Part shown: positions 25,301 to 37,700 of the stretch, one piece after another
How the letters are laid out: every line of letters starts with the position of its first letter
Position numbering within the stretch: the stretch's first letter is position 1
Origin: Cryptomeria japonica
Lineage: Eukaryota; Streptophyta; Pinopsida; Cupressales; Cupressaceae
DNA: 64,000 nucleotides
Direction of reading: 5' to 3'
Assembly (NCBI RefSeq): GCF_030272615.1
Contig: NC_081415.1
Location: forward strand, 192,414,270 to 192,478,269
Made by a program: the position numbers and the translations under genes
The notes under the pieces: generated by a model
The model's database searches: none
What the model was told of the DNA's origin: nothing
The model's input: only the letters and a program-made list of their open reading frames with translations

Positions 25301-28080
25301 TCTGAAGTCGGTACAAATGCGGATGCCCCCTTTTGGCTTGCCGACAGGAACAATGTTGGAGATCCATTCTGCATAATCAATTGGCCTAATGAAACCAACA
25401 TCTAGGAGTTTCTTGAGTTCTGTTTTGACTAGCACTGCAATCTGGGGATGCATCTTACGAAGCTTCTGCTTGACAGGTTTGGCTCCTTCTGCTACGGTGA
25501 GGTGATGCATGACTAAATCAGGATCTAGCCCAGGCATGTCTGCATATGACCATGCGAAGTTGATCTGACGCTGTTGAAAGAACTCTATAAATTTAGGTTG
25601 TTCCTCTGGAGTGAGAAGAGATGCCAGATGTATGATATGAGGGTTTTCAGGAGTCCCCACATTGTATTCTTTGGTTTCCTTGATGAGAATCGTTGATCAT
25701 TCCTGTTGTGCATTAGCAGGGAGAATGTCAATTCCTTCATCCTCAGGCACCTCAGAGAGGTTTTCACCGTTGGATACGCTCTTTCTTTTTACTTTTGTCG
25801 GATCAAACAGTGCCACAGTGTGGTTTTCACTGGAAGATCCATGTTTTATTGTTATATTTTTGCAGCTGAAGGGTTTGGCATCCGCCCCGTAGTATGTTGC
25901 GCTATTAAGTTCAATGGCGAATCCAGCTTTGTGATCCCCGCTTGGTAGGTTATCCCTTAATTCCAAAAAGTGAATGATGGCCTCATCATTTTGGAAGAGG
26001 TCAAGACATGGAGGATTTGGTTGGTTCCATTCGATGAGTTCAGGATGAATAATGGGCATTACTTCATTGATTAGGTTAAGTTCATTAGAGGTATCAGTGA
26101 GGGTTAAGACAGTGTGGTGAAGGTCGTTGATGGTACTCTCCCTGTTAGAATCAGGCGTAGGATGAGACGTAGGGTCTGTGGAAGATGTTTCCAGTTCAGG
26201 AACCCAAGTGGTCTTTATCTGTGCTTCTCCGTAAACAGGGATGTCTTTGCGTGGCGGAGGTGGTGATGTGTCTTCCTCATCTGAAGTGTTAAGCTGTACA
26301 GAATCAAATTCCCACTCATGTGAGTCGGTCTCTGAGTCACTTTCTAGCATCCGATTGCTATACCATACTGGGATGTCGTTGGAGTTAAATACCGCAGGTG
26401 TGATTGGTTTATGGACCTTTGTAGTGATCAGTGCTGCAGGAAGTTTTATGGGGATCAAGGAATCTGATACGGAGAGTATTGGTAATATTGACTCAGTGGT
26501 TTCTGCTGGAACTGCTGGTGCCATAGATACTGCTGCGGGTTTTGATACAGTTGCTACTGCTAATGGTGTTATTGATGGGAACACTGATTCGCTTGGTGGG
26601 ATGATTGGTATTATAGATGGTGGTGTTGGGTTTGTGAGCCTCGATGGGGCAGTGGGGATAGTGCTTGATGCTGCTTTAATGATGAAAAGTGTCCTTTTCG
26701 CAGTAGGCTGACATAATGATTTGCTAGGTTTTCCTTTGAATCTGAGTTTAGGAAAGATTTCTTTCTCAAAGCCTAGGCCTGTATTACCTTTGGGTTTGAA
26801 TTCTGGCAGCAGAGGTTCATGTCGTCCTTGTTTGCAATATCCCAAAGCACTCTGATCATCATACCCCATTCTTTGCATAATGAGGAGACCTTTGCCATAT
26901 TGATCTGTAGGAAGTTTAACTGGCGGGATATCAGTGGTGATGGGATCTTTATAGATCCATTCCGCTAGGTCCTCATCTTGGGTTTCTTCTTCTAGACTCT
27001 TTCCAAGGATGAAAGGCATCAAAGCACATGTTGGCATGATTAGTGGTTGCCATAGTAACTGTTGTGGTTTACCATGTGTTCTAGGAGAAGTAGGCATCTG
27101 TCCCACACAAAAGAGTTGACTCAAGTTGTATTCCCCAGGACCTTCCTCTGCTACTTTCATCTTAAGCTTTTCTTGCTTGGGTATAGTGGTATTTGCACTG
27201 GAAAGAGAGGCTAGACTTATATATGATGTGGAGGAAATGGCTTCTCTACTATTAGGAATGGTAATCTCTGGTTGATGGCTGATATTATGGCAAAATGCAA
27301 AGGGATTTGCATCACCCAGGATTGTGATCTCTGCACCATTATGTGGGAACTTGATACATTGATGGTAGGTAGATGGAACGGCTTGCATGGCATGTATCCA
27401 AGGTCTCCCTAATAATAAATTGTATGGCAGAGGAAGGTCCAGAACCTGACAGATGGTGTGTTTTACCACAGGGCCCACTCGGATTGGGAGTACCACAGCT
27501 CCTTTGGATGAACGCTCTGCATCGTCATAGGCTTTGATGGTGATCTTCTTGCAAGGATCTACTGATTCTATTGCATATCCTAATGCTGTGACCAACTGTA
27601 GTGGACAAATATTTAGGCTTGCTCCATTATCTATCAAGACTCGCTTGATCCTATGTTGGTTGATAAAGCCTTCAATGTGTAGCGAAGCGTTATGAGGTTA
27701 CTGGAAGGAAGAGTTGTCACTTTCAGAAAAAGTGAGACAAGGTGATGACTTTAGACTTCCAACCATGGCTTGAAATTGGTCTGTATTCAGATTTGCAGGG
27801 ACTGATGCCTCTTGGAGTGCTTGATCCAAGATAGTTTTGTGAGATGGTGACAGGCGCAACAGCTCTAGAATGGATATAAGCGCAGGCGTTTTATCTAATT
27901 GTTCCATAAGATTGTACTGCTTTGGGATGGAGGTGGTACCTTGTGGAGCTGCCTTTATGGTGACCTTGCCGCGACGCAGAACAACATTGCAATTGGAGTT
28001 GGGATTTTTGAAGGTTATAGTTGCAACTTGTTCACTGGCATCATACAGATGATTTACGGTGTAATTATACGCAGCTGTGT
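22394..28080 (-). pseudogene. pol: Tat-type pol (PR-RT-RH-aRH-IN) of the outer element, broken by stops
   Basis: One reading frame continues from about 28080 to 22394, interrupted only by nonsense codons near 27700, 25697, 23252 (TGG to TGA in a WPF motif), 22757 and 22674. In order: protease with IDNGASLN (about 27630); a Gly-rich G-patch-like motif (about 26930-26790); Pro/Ser/Thr-rich linker; RT with TDFRDLNKACPKDD and EDYVDDLL (about 25020); a gypsy RNase H whose first Asp is missing (STTS instead of DAS); a second RNase H with YFDGS, AEYEAL and YGDSQ; integrase zinc finger; integrase core with GLDLVG, ITDNS and QAEASNK; and a WLGPY C-terminal motif. No chromodomain follows. The dual RNase H is diagnostic of the Tat lineage. 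Confidence 0.93.
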
Positions 28081-29683
28081 ATAATCAGTGGTATCAGTGC
28101 CTCGCTTGGAAGTGGAAGGACCCCTTTGATCTTGTGATGGAAGTGGATTTTTGAACATCAGATGATCATTATTTGTTGTTTTTGGGTCATGTCCTTCTAT
28201 TTCAATTTCTCCTCGGTCAATAAGATCCTGAATGAGATCTTTCAATCGGTGACAATTATTTGTCTTGTGTCCTCTTCCTTGGTGGAATTCACAGTGTTCA
28301 GTATCTCTCCACCATGCCGGTTTGACCTGAGGCTCATAGTTTGATAGTTTAGGTAGAGTGACCAAATTTTGAGAAATGAGTTGTCGCAATACTGTTTCAA
28401 TGGGTTCCCCTAAGGGAGTGTATGTGTGTTTCTGTTTTTGTTGATGAGGTCTAGGTTCATCATGAGATGTGATGCGACCTTGATTAGAAGGAATATTTGT
28501 GTTGTTCTTGAGGTGGAGGATTTTGTCCTACAAACCGAACCACAGGTTGTGCATTTTGAATAGTCCGGGCATCCACAACCCCATCGTTGACGATATTCTT
28601 GTTCTTGTTCCAGAAGCTTGGTTTATCGCTATTGAAGCACGGGCGAGGACCATCCTTTGGTTCATTAAAGATTTTGATGAGTCCTTTCTTGATGAGCGCC
28701 CTTTCACATTTCAAACCCTTGGTGATCATATCATTAAAAAGAGTCCGTGTCTTTGACATCCAGGTGAAATCCATTTCTTCGTTTAAGTTGGAAATGAATA
28801 TTTCCACTAGTTCTCGTTCAGGCAACTGAAGAGAACGTCTGCTAGACATTTGGCGCCATTGTTGCAGGAATACTGAGAATAGTTCACCTGGTTTTTGTTT
28901 GGTGTTGCACAGATCAGCCATGGTGATGTCGCGTTCAATGTTATGAGAGTAATGAGCTAGGAACTTTTGGATGAGTTCCTCAAATGTTCTAATGCCTCCT
29001 GATAGTCGGGAAAACCATGATGTGGTTGTTCCTCCCAAGCTTTGGGGAAAAAGGCGCATTAGGTAGGTGTCTTCATATGCCACTTCGAGACAAGCGGAAT
29101 GAAATTCTCTGACATGATCACGGGGATCTCCCTTTCCTCTATATTTTTCAAATTTGGGTGTTTCGAATCCTCGTGGAAAGGGTGGCATATAAATATTCCT
29201 ATCAAAAGGATAGGGATAGATGTCATTGAGTGAGAATTGGTTAGTCTTAACACCACTATGAAGCTGTTGGGCGAGATTCTCAACTTGTTGCCGCAACATC
29301 TCTATTTCATTTGGAGGAGGAGGTGGTGGGTTACCTCGAGGAATGTTATATCTGATAGGATCTCTACCTCTTTCCTCTTCATGGAGACTTTGTCTTTCTG
29401 ATGCTTGTCTTAATTGGGCAAGATCAAAGTCAGAAGGGAGTTTTGCTCCTTCTTGAGCGAGTCTTAAGAAGTGAGCATCTGCATTGCTCTTGAGTATTTC
29501 ATCAAACAATCTGTTAAAGAGAGGGTTATGCTAAGCCCTTTCGATTGTTGCAGGAGTAGGAGTACTTGGGTTTTAATCATTCGCATTTCCTCCAAGTGCT
29601 TCTTGAAATTCATTGAGATTTTCCTCCTCTTCTTCCTCTATTTCTATTTCTCGTTGCCTTGATTGTGATCGGGTTTGAGCCAT
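28054..29683 (-). pseudogene. gag: gag of the outer Tat element, broken
   Basis: The start is ATG at 29683 (MAQTRSQSRQ), preceded by AT-rich leader. An acidic N-terminus is interrupted by TAA (29575) and TAG. The capsid follows, about 29200-28750, with the Ty3/gypsy gag pattern (YRGKGDPRDHVREFHS, ETTYLMRLFPQ-like helix, SWFSRL, FEELIQKFLAHY). After a frameshift near 28495 comes a zinc-knuckle-like CEFHQGRGHKTNNC followed by RLKDLIQDLI (about 28290-28220). A second frameshift near 28080 joins the protease frame. The capsid and zinc-knuckle region are absent from the inner element. Confidence 0.9.
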
Positions 29684-30585
29684 TTTGTTTATGAGTTTTT
29701 GTTGAAGTTGTGTGAAAATGATGATGAGTTTTTGATGAAATGAGAGATTGATGGTTGGTGAATTGTGTTGTTTGTGGATCTCTAACACTTTTAAGGTAGA
29801 TGTAACCAAAATTCCTTCTTTGAATTGCTTGCTTGTTTGATAAGTTTGGATGTGATAAGGTGTAGAGAAGTCTGAGATGTGTTACAGATTTTGACTACCT
29901 AGCAATGAAAGGATTCACTCATGAGCTAGTTTTAACCTGCGTAGATGTGTCTCTTAGGATGAGCTTATCCTAGATGTAGAAACAATCTAAAAAGTGATGT
30001 GATGTTTTTGATTCAAGCAATATCTAAAAAGGGGTCTTGGGACAAGAACCTCTTAATGTTTTGAGAGTTGGGACAGATTGATGATGAAGTGATGATGGAT
30101 GAATGAGATGATGGATGAAAATGTTTTCAACTTTAATAAAAACTTTGTGTTACAAATGGGACAAACTCTATCTCTTCCCTTTCAGGTGTTGGAGGTATTT
30201 CTCGAGCTGTGTTGTAGGTGATACAGAAGTTTGGGAAGAAGTTGGGATTAATCTTTCCTCCTTGATTTTTGTGATAACTCAGAGCTCTATATTGCATAAA
30301 AGCTCTTCGGTTCAATGATTCTGAATCAAACTCGTTTGGTTTACCTTGAAGGTATAGACGCATGCGATGTAGAAAGACTCTATGTGAGACAAAGATTTGT
30401 CTATTTATATAGAAGAATTTCCTCCTTTTGATCAAAGCCTTTGAGCTTAATGGTCTTCTTTTCAAGTTGATATTCTGATGATGCTTCTTCTTTCGCAAGA
30501 TGTGAAGAATGGTCATAAAGTTTTGATACTTTTGTTGTTTGCACTTTGTTTTTGATGTGTTTGGTTGGATAAATACTTTGTTTTT
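29684..30585 (-). other. 3' part of the outer element's leader
   Basis: Sequence between the inner-element insertion and the gag start is AT-rich and noncoding. The open frame at 30133-30639 crosses the insertion boundary and has no recognisable domain, so I do not call it a gene. Confidence 0.6.
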
Positions 30586-30590
30586 GGAAG
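30586..30590. repeat. Target-site duplication GGAAG, left copy
   Basis: GGAAG directly precedes the 5' LTR. The identical copy at 43422-43426 follows the 3' LTR. Confidence 0.88.
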
Positions 30591-31599
30591 TGTAGCGTCG
30601 TAAATTGTACGCACTCGCTAGGGTGGTACAATTTCGCACCTAGTTTAGCACCCGCCTTAGTGCATTTTGCATTCTGCATTGCATTTCTCCTTAAGCACTT
30701 AATTAATCAAATTAATTAGGTCTAAGGCCCTATTTCATCATTTTCTACATCATAAAGTTGGGCCCTTTCACTAAAGCGTGCCCTTCGCATTTTATTCTTC
30801 CAATACACCACTTAATCAAAAACCCTAATTAAGTCCTATTTCGAACTTGGGGGGCTTGGTTTCGGGGTCTAAACATCTCGAAATCACCTATAACTTCGGG
30901 ATTCTCTCTAAAATCATCATATCCGACGGCCCTGAAAATTTGGTGAAAAGTTGTCGGGACCATGGCGCCCGTGCAACATGGTCCCGGACATTTTTCCCAA
31001 AATTTTGGGAGCACGATCCAATCATAAAATAAAGCTTAACCCCAAGAAATTGGCGGGATATTCAATCTCTAGGTCGGCCAAAATACGAATTTACGACCTA
31101 GGGTTTCATACATAAAAGCTCTCTTTCCTCATTTGAAGGGGATCGGATTTTTGTTTCCAGGAACTTCATATGCAGCGAAAGAGCAGATCTTTGAGGACTT
31201 CAACAACACTCAACATCATTTTATCAAGCATCTATCAAATTCATTCATCCACTTAGGGCTTGGAAGACATTGAAGAACAATAGGAGATTACCGACTGAAG
31301 ATTGGCTTGTACTCCTCCCTTGAGGGTTGGGTATGATTTCGTATTGTTTTCATGTCTTTGCATAAGCTTTGATACATCATTTATTCATGTTTTAGATCAC
31401 ATTGCATCTTGATTTAGAGCATTTACATTATCATTTACAAGCAATTAGGGTTTACTTTCTAGGTTGCTCTAGTTTGCTTTCTTGCATTTTGGACCTTGCA
31501 CACACACTAGGTCTGCACACACAATACATTTTACAAAACAACTTGGCTATTCGTGGAGGTGGAAATCACCGAAGCGGGGGTTTGACTAAGGCAAAACCC

Positions 31600-31606
31600 T
31601 ATATAG
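31600..31606 (+). promoter_or_regulatory. TATA box of the inner element's 5' LTR
   Basis: CCCTATATAGCCGCC, matched at 42772-42778 in the 3' LTR and at 4975 in the old truncated LTR. Conservation across three copies supports it as the core promoter. Confidence 0.65.
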
Positions 31607-31733
31607 CCGCCCCTCCCCCTTTTCAGATTTTATTGCAGGTTTCGGGATTCGGACGACGCCGCGGGACACAGATCCAGAGAGAGAAGGCTGAGACAGAACC
31701 CTGTGTGAAATTGCAGCTCAGAAGACCGGGAAA

Positions 31734-31815
31734 GGGGCGCTGGGCGCCCTGGTCCTGCTAGGACAGGGGCGCTGGGTGCCCTGGTCCCTGGGACAGAGGC
31801 GCTGGGCGCCCTGGT
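31734..31815 (+). repeat. GGCGCC motif block downstream of the LTR TATA box
   Basis: Three tandem copies of a unit containing GGGGCGCTGGGCGCCCTGG lie 130-210 bp after the TATA box, so they would be in the RNA leader. The copy in the 3' LTR is at about 42903-42985. The related motif recurs in the antisense PMD intron. Confidence 0.75.
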
Positions 31816-32252
31816 CCTCTGGACAGACAGTGTACAGACAATTTCCAGACAGTGTTTCAGGGTGCAGAACAGTGGTTTCCGGTGCAGTTTTCAGGATAGT
31901 GGCGCCCGCGCCCCCGTCTCGAACATTTTCAGTCCGATTTCGACTCCGAGTACATATCTGCATTCTTATTTTATCCTTACACTTACAGCTGTTCATTGTT
32001 TAATCTCAATTCTGCAATCTTGTTATTAGTTCATACTTGCATTTTGAGATTAGGGTTTGAACTTGCATTACTTGATCTTACAATTTCAACAAGGGAATAG
32101 AAATCCTAATAGATATCCCGTGGCTCTCTCTTTCACCAAAAGAAGTAGCCAATTGTGTGATATCTTTAGGCTCTTTCGTATTCCGTAATGTGTGTCAAAA
32201 GGTAGGATTAGGGCATGATTAACCTAGTCTCGCTTTTTTCCCCTACACATTT

Positions 32253-32271
32253 TGGTGAACCCGACGTGAAT
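32253..32271 (+). promoter_or_regulatory. Primer-binding site of the inner element
   Basis: TGGTGAACCCGACGTGAAT begins three bases after the LTR end. It differs at one base from the PBS of the outer element. tRNA not assigned. Confidence 0.75.
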
Positions 32272-32426
32272 CTATCATTGCTTCCTCTTGCATTGCATGT
32301 GTTAGATCTAGATCTAGATTTAGTGTGTTTTCATTTCATTTCATTAAAAGAGAAAAAGAAATAAAAAAGAGAGAGAACTTGTGTTTCTTTGCATTGTGTG
32401 TTTAAATTTTATGCAATCTTTTCAAA

Positions 32427-34799
32427 ATGTCAGATTTTTATTTGCAAAATGTTCATGCATTTGATGATTATTATGAGTATAGACAAGATGAATTAGATGA
32501 AGCATTAGATGAGTTTTTGAACCCAAAGGATGCTAAACCTTCATTTTACCAAAAACTCATAAACCTTGTTACTATGCCAGTTAGGTGTGATGAGAAAGAT
32601 AAGTCGAATGGTTCCTCTCAAGGATACATTCCTATCCACTCTTCCCCTGGATCTAGTAACATGGTTGTTTTCAATAATCCCCTCTATGAGGAGATGTCTC
32701 CTTTTGAATCAAAAGACAAACCTTTTAACTGATATGATCATGCTTTGTTGGATGATGCTCTTGATGACTTTGTGGCTTTGTCGAAACCTTTAAACAAAAA
32801 CAAGACCTCTAAATTGGTTAACATGATAAATTTGAATGAATATAACAAGCCTCTCTTTGAAGTCCAAGGTGCTTATCCTTCTCCCACCTTTCAAATTCCT
32901 AAGACTCCTCTCCTTACTGTCCAAGGGAGGTATGATCATGATTCCTTTTGTACTCCGAATAAACCAATCATCACCGTACAAGGAAGAAAACCTATAAGTC
33001 CTTACAATTATGCTAAGCAAATAACTAGGGAGAGTTATCATGCGGTTGCCCATACCTATCATACCAGAAATAATAGGCAACCTAATCCTCCTCCTGTTAT
33101 TCCAGTCTCTCTTCCTAATCCTCAACCAATTCTTCCTCAAGCTCCCCGTATTTTGCAAGTTATGGGTAAAGAATATGATCTCATAGAACAACTCAAAGCT
33201 ACCCCTGCTAAGATATCCCTTTGGGATTTGATTCAAACTTCTTCTGCTTATCATGGAATGTTACAAGATGCCTTGAAAGATTTGAATGTTCCTTCACCGA
33301 ATACATCTAGTAGTATAGCATCTTTTGTTAACTCCGTGATGAATCCTAAACCTCAAATTGTGTTTACGCAAGATGAGTTGCCTATTGGTGAAGTCCAACA
33401 ACAATATGATCCCTTGATGATTATGGTTGTCATGAAAGACACTGCTATAAGACGAACACTAGTAGATAATGGCTCTGGCCTTAATGTGTGTAGCATCAAT
33501 CTATTGCATAAAATGAATGTGGATACATCTCTTATGGAGCCTGACTCTCGTTCCATTCGTGGCTTTGATAATGTGGCTAAGACTTCATTGGGTATCATCA
33601 CCTTACCTCTCACAGTGGGACCTGTTACTTTGCCTACTCCTATCCATGTTATGCCAGGAAATTTAACATACAACTTGTTATTAGGGAGGCCTTGGATTCA
33701 CAGCATGCAAGCTGTCCCCTCTACATTGCATAGACAAGTTAAATTCATTTATAACAATAAGACATATACTTTGATGGGAGATACTAATTTTCAAGCTTGT
33801 CTACAAACATCTAATTCCAGAGGAGATTCTTCTAAGCCATCCTTGTCTAGTGATGACTCTTTAAACAAGAAACCTATCGATGAGTCTTCGCTTTCCGATG
33901 ATCAAAATCCTTTGGATGAATTCGGATCTCCTGAAGAAAATCCTTCTCGACTTGAAACTACACATAAAAAGGATTTTGATCCTGAGAAGGTTCTCGCAGA
34001 AGATGATTGGGGATCTCTTGATTTTAATCCTACCTTTGTGGGTGAATATAAGATTCCTTCTAGAGAACTTAAAGTTGAAAAGAAGGAAGAAGCTGAAAAT
34101 CACAAATTTGAAAAGAAAGAAGAAACTAAAAATCAATCAACCCTGCCTGAAGCTATGAGTAATAATTTTGTGGCCGCTTCTCAAACTTCCTCTTCTCACA
34201 TCTATAACTATGAAGAGTTTGATTCTTTGTCTTATGAAAAACCACCTTCTCTTCCTGAAATGGCTGATCGCTATGGTCGTGGTTTTCGCATTTTTGCTAA
34301 GCATGGGTATCATGGAAAAGGTTGTGGTGCTAATGAACAAGGGATTAGAGTTCCCCTAGAGACTAATTTTCAACATTATGCCTTTGGACTTGGTTATAAT
34401 CCCTGCAGACGTACTAAAGCCTCTAAAAGACCATTCATTAGTGTTAATGCTATCTCTACATCTTTATCAATACAACACCCTGAGTATATTGATGAGGATT
34501 CTTCGGGTGATTGTGCTCTAGATATCTTCCCTACCGACGATGCTTTAGCTGAGTTCTTGGGAGCCTATGACACTCTTCCTCGTTATCATCACAATAGGGG
34601 ACTCCCTTATTGTTTGAACACTGAAGCCTATTTTGGAAAAGAGATTAATAATGACGAGATTGTAAAAGAATTCCCTCAGTTAAAGGATACTCCTCAACAA
34701 AGTAATCTCCTCATAAGTGACACCACTGATGTTAAGATGGATCCTTGCAATAATGAGAAAGTCATTAAAATTGGAAAATGTTTGGATGAAGAGGAATAG
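32427..34799 (+). pseudogene. Leader protein plus protease and G-patch-like region of the inner element
   Basis: One frame runs from ATG 32427 to TAG 34797-34799, interrupted by TGA at 32730. The N-terminal part (MSDFYLQNVHAFDDYYEYRQ) is acidic and resembles no capsid. VQGR-type repeats follow (about 32860-32985). From about 33160 the sequence aligns with the segment that precedes protease in the outer element. Protease has LVDNGSGLNV at about 33457 (D-N-G instead of D-T-G) and LLLGRPWIHSMQAVPST. A long acidic/Lys-Glu linker comes next, then the G-patch-like motif YGRGFRIFAKHGYHGKGCG (about 34270-34330). No Retrotrans_gag fold or CCHC knuckle is present. The final TAG lies in frame with RT 13 codons before FAWAYSDMPG. 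Confidence 0.85.
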
Positions 34800-37700
34800 A
34801 AACAATATGAAGAACTATTGCATGAATTCCCTGAGATCTTTGCTTGGGCATATTCTGACATGCCTGGTATAGATCCTAAGATCGTTACTCATAATATTGT
34901 CTTAGTTCCTGATGCTAAGCCCGTGAAACAAAAGATTCAAAAAATGAATCCTAAGATAGCTCTGCTTGTTAAAGCTGAGATTGAAAAATTATTGGAAGCT
35001 GGATTTATCCGCCCTATTGACTATTCCCCATGGATTTCAAACATTGTCACTGTGGCTAAACCAGATAACAAAATAAGAATGTGTACCGACTTTCGAGATC
35101 TAAATAAGGCTTCTTTAAAAGATGATTTCCCTCTTCCAAACATTGACATGATAGTTGATTCTACGGCAGGACATGCCCTCTTATCCTTCATGGATGGTTT
35201 TTCAGGCTACAATCAAATTTTCATTAACCCTCAAGATCAATTCAAAACCGCTTTCACCACTCCTTGGGGTACGTTTTGTTGGATAATGATGCCTTTTGGA
35301 CTTAAAAACGCCGGTGCAACTTATCAACGAGCGATGACCCTTATCTTTCATGATTATATGCATAAGATTTTAGAGGATTATGTTGATGATATTCTGGCCA
35401 AATCTTTTCTTCGCATGGATCATGTTAAAATCCTTCGACAAATTTTTGAAAGAATTCGTAAATATCACATGCGCTTGAATCCCCAAAAATGTGTTTTTGG
35501 TGTGGATAGTGGAAAACTATTAGGATTTATAGTTTCGCATCGTGGGATTGAGGTGGATACTAAGAAAATAGATGCTATTGTTAACATGCCACCTCCTCGA
35601 AATGTATCTCAACTTAAAAGCTTACAAGGAAAGATTCAAGCTATTCGTAGGTTTGTGTCTCAGCTTGCGGATTGTACCTTTCCTTTTACTCAACTTCTTA
35701 AAAAGGATATCACTTTTCAGTGGAATGAGGATTGTCAGCAAGCATTTGAATATTTAAAAGTGTATTTGGCTAGTCCTCCTATTCTTCAACCTGCCGAACC
35801 TTCTAAACCCTTTATCCTGTATACAGCTGCTTCTTCTCATGCTCTCGCAGCATTGTTAGCACAACATGATAAAGATGGTAAGGAGTGTCCGGTGTATTAC
35901 ATAAGTCGTACTTTACTCGATTATGAGACCCGATATTCTGCGATAGAAAGACAATGCTTGTCCGTGGTGTTTGCGACTCAGAAATTGAGACATTATCTTT
36001 TAAATTCAGAAGTCCACGTCATGGTTAAGTTTGATCCGTTGAAGCATCTTTTCTCTAAAACTGATTTATCAGGACATCTCGCTAAGTGGGTTATGATGTT
36101 AACTGAATTTGACCTTAAATTTGTTTCACAAAGAGCAATTAAAGGACAAGCGTTGACCGATCACTTAGTTGAGGCCCCTTCACCTTTTTCATTCCCTAAC
36201 CCTAAGTCCTTTCCTGATGACTTCATTCTTTCTATAGAGAAAGATGAAACTTGGGAGTTATACTTTGATGGCTCTAAGTGTCGTACGGGATCAGGGGCAG
36301 GTGTTGTTCTGGTTTCTCCTACAAAGAAACCTATTCCCTTGTCATATCGTCTAAATTTCCTGTGTACCAATAACATTGCTGAGTATGAGGCTCTTATAGC
36401 AGGAATAAAAGCAGCCTTAGCTCTTAATATAAAACACATACATATCTATGGAGATTCGCAATTGATTATAAGACAAGTAACAGGAATATATCAAGCAAAA
36501 CAGGACAAATTATCACAATATAAAGACCTGGCTATCTCTTTATTACAAAATTTTGATTCTTATACCATGGAACCTGTTCCTCGAAAAGATAATCGACATG
36601 CGGATGCAATGGCATGTGTGGCTTCGTTAGTATCTTTAGAGGACCCTATGGTCGATCTTAACTTCGTTATTCACAATCTTATTTCTCCAGCTATTGAAGA
36701 TGATTCTAGCTTGGTAACATGTTGTGACTTTGTAGACTCAGATGAATGGTTCTCGCATATCATAAGATATTTGACCGATGGTACCTTCCCTGATTCTGCT
36801 AATAGGAACACTAGGGCTAGAATCCGCAAGCTGTCTGCTAGATATATCATCCTTTCTAATGTCCTTTATCGAAGGGGTTATGATGGTCTTCTCCTCCGTT
36901 GTCTTAACAAGTCGGAAATCCCTGTTGCTCTTGAAGAGGCACATTCAGGTGCCTGTGGGGGGCATTTTGGGGGCAAATCCCTGGTTCATAGGTTGCTTCG
37001 TATGGGATACTATTGGCAAACTATGCAGAAGGATTCCTTTTCATTTGTTAAAAAATGTCATCAATGTCAACAACACAATAATCTGATTCATGCTCCTGCC
37101 CAAGAACTTCGTTCTCAAGTAGCTTCTTGGCCTTTCTCCGCATGGGGTTTGGATCTTATTGGAAAAATCTCTCTTCCTTCATCTCAAGGACACACCTTCA
37201 TTATAACCGCAACGGATTACTTTACGAAGTGGGTAGAAGCTATTCCTCTTCGCTCTACTACGGCTGAAGTGATTTGTCAATTTCTTCTAGAAAACATTAT
37301 TTCTCGATTTGGGATACCTTCCACTATTATCTCAGATAATGGAACTTCGTTTAAGAACAAGGATGTGAAGAAATTCCTCGAGAAGTATCATATCAAACAT
37401 CAATTTTCTACACCGTATTACCCTCAGTCAAATGGTCAAGCCGAATCATCCAATAAGATAATTGAGCAAATTCTTCGTAAAACCGTAAATAAGCATGGTA
37501 AGGATTGGAGTAACCAGCTAATCTACGCTCTTTGGGCCTACCGAACGAGTGTACGAATTGCTACGGGAACTACTCCTTATAATCTTGTTTATGGTGCTGA
37601 CGCTATTATGCCCTTAGAGTTAGAAATTCCATCACTTAGGGTTTCTCTTAAAGGTATAGTAGATGATGACTCTTATAGAGAACAACGACTTCAACAGCTT

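Larger units (their letters stand above)
30591..32249 (+). repeat. 5' LTR of the inner Tat element
   Basis: The 1659-bp LTR runs from TGTAGCGTCG to CCCTACACA. It contains an inverted pair GGGACCATG...CATGGTCCC at about 30957-30988 in U3, a TATA box at 31600-31606, and GGGCGCC-TGGTCC repeats at 31734-31815. Open frames inside (for example 31402-31761) are LTR sequence, not genes. Confidence 0.95.

Noticed and set aside
26241-26711. Plus-strand 156-codon open frame
   Set aside because: It lies opposite the Pro/Ser/Thr-rich linker of the outer element's pol, and its Gly/Val/Ala repeats mirror that linker.
30133-30639. 168-codon minus-strand open frame
   Set aside because: It crosses the inner-element insertion junction at 30590, so it cannot be an original gene; no domain seen.
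31402-31761. Open frames repeated at 42574-43272
   Set aside because: They are LTR sequence present in both LTRs; the longer right copy only lacks a stop.
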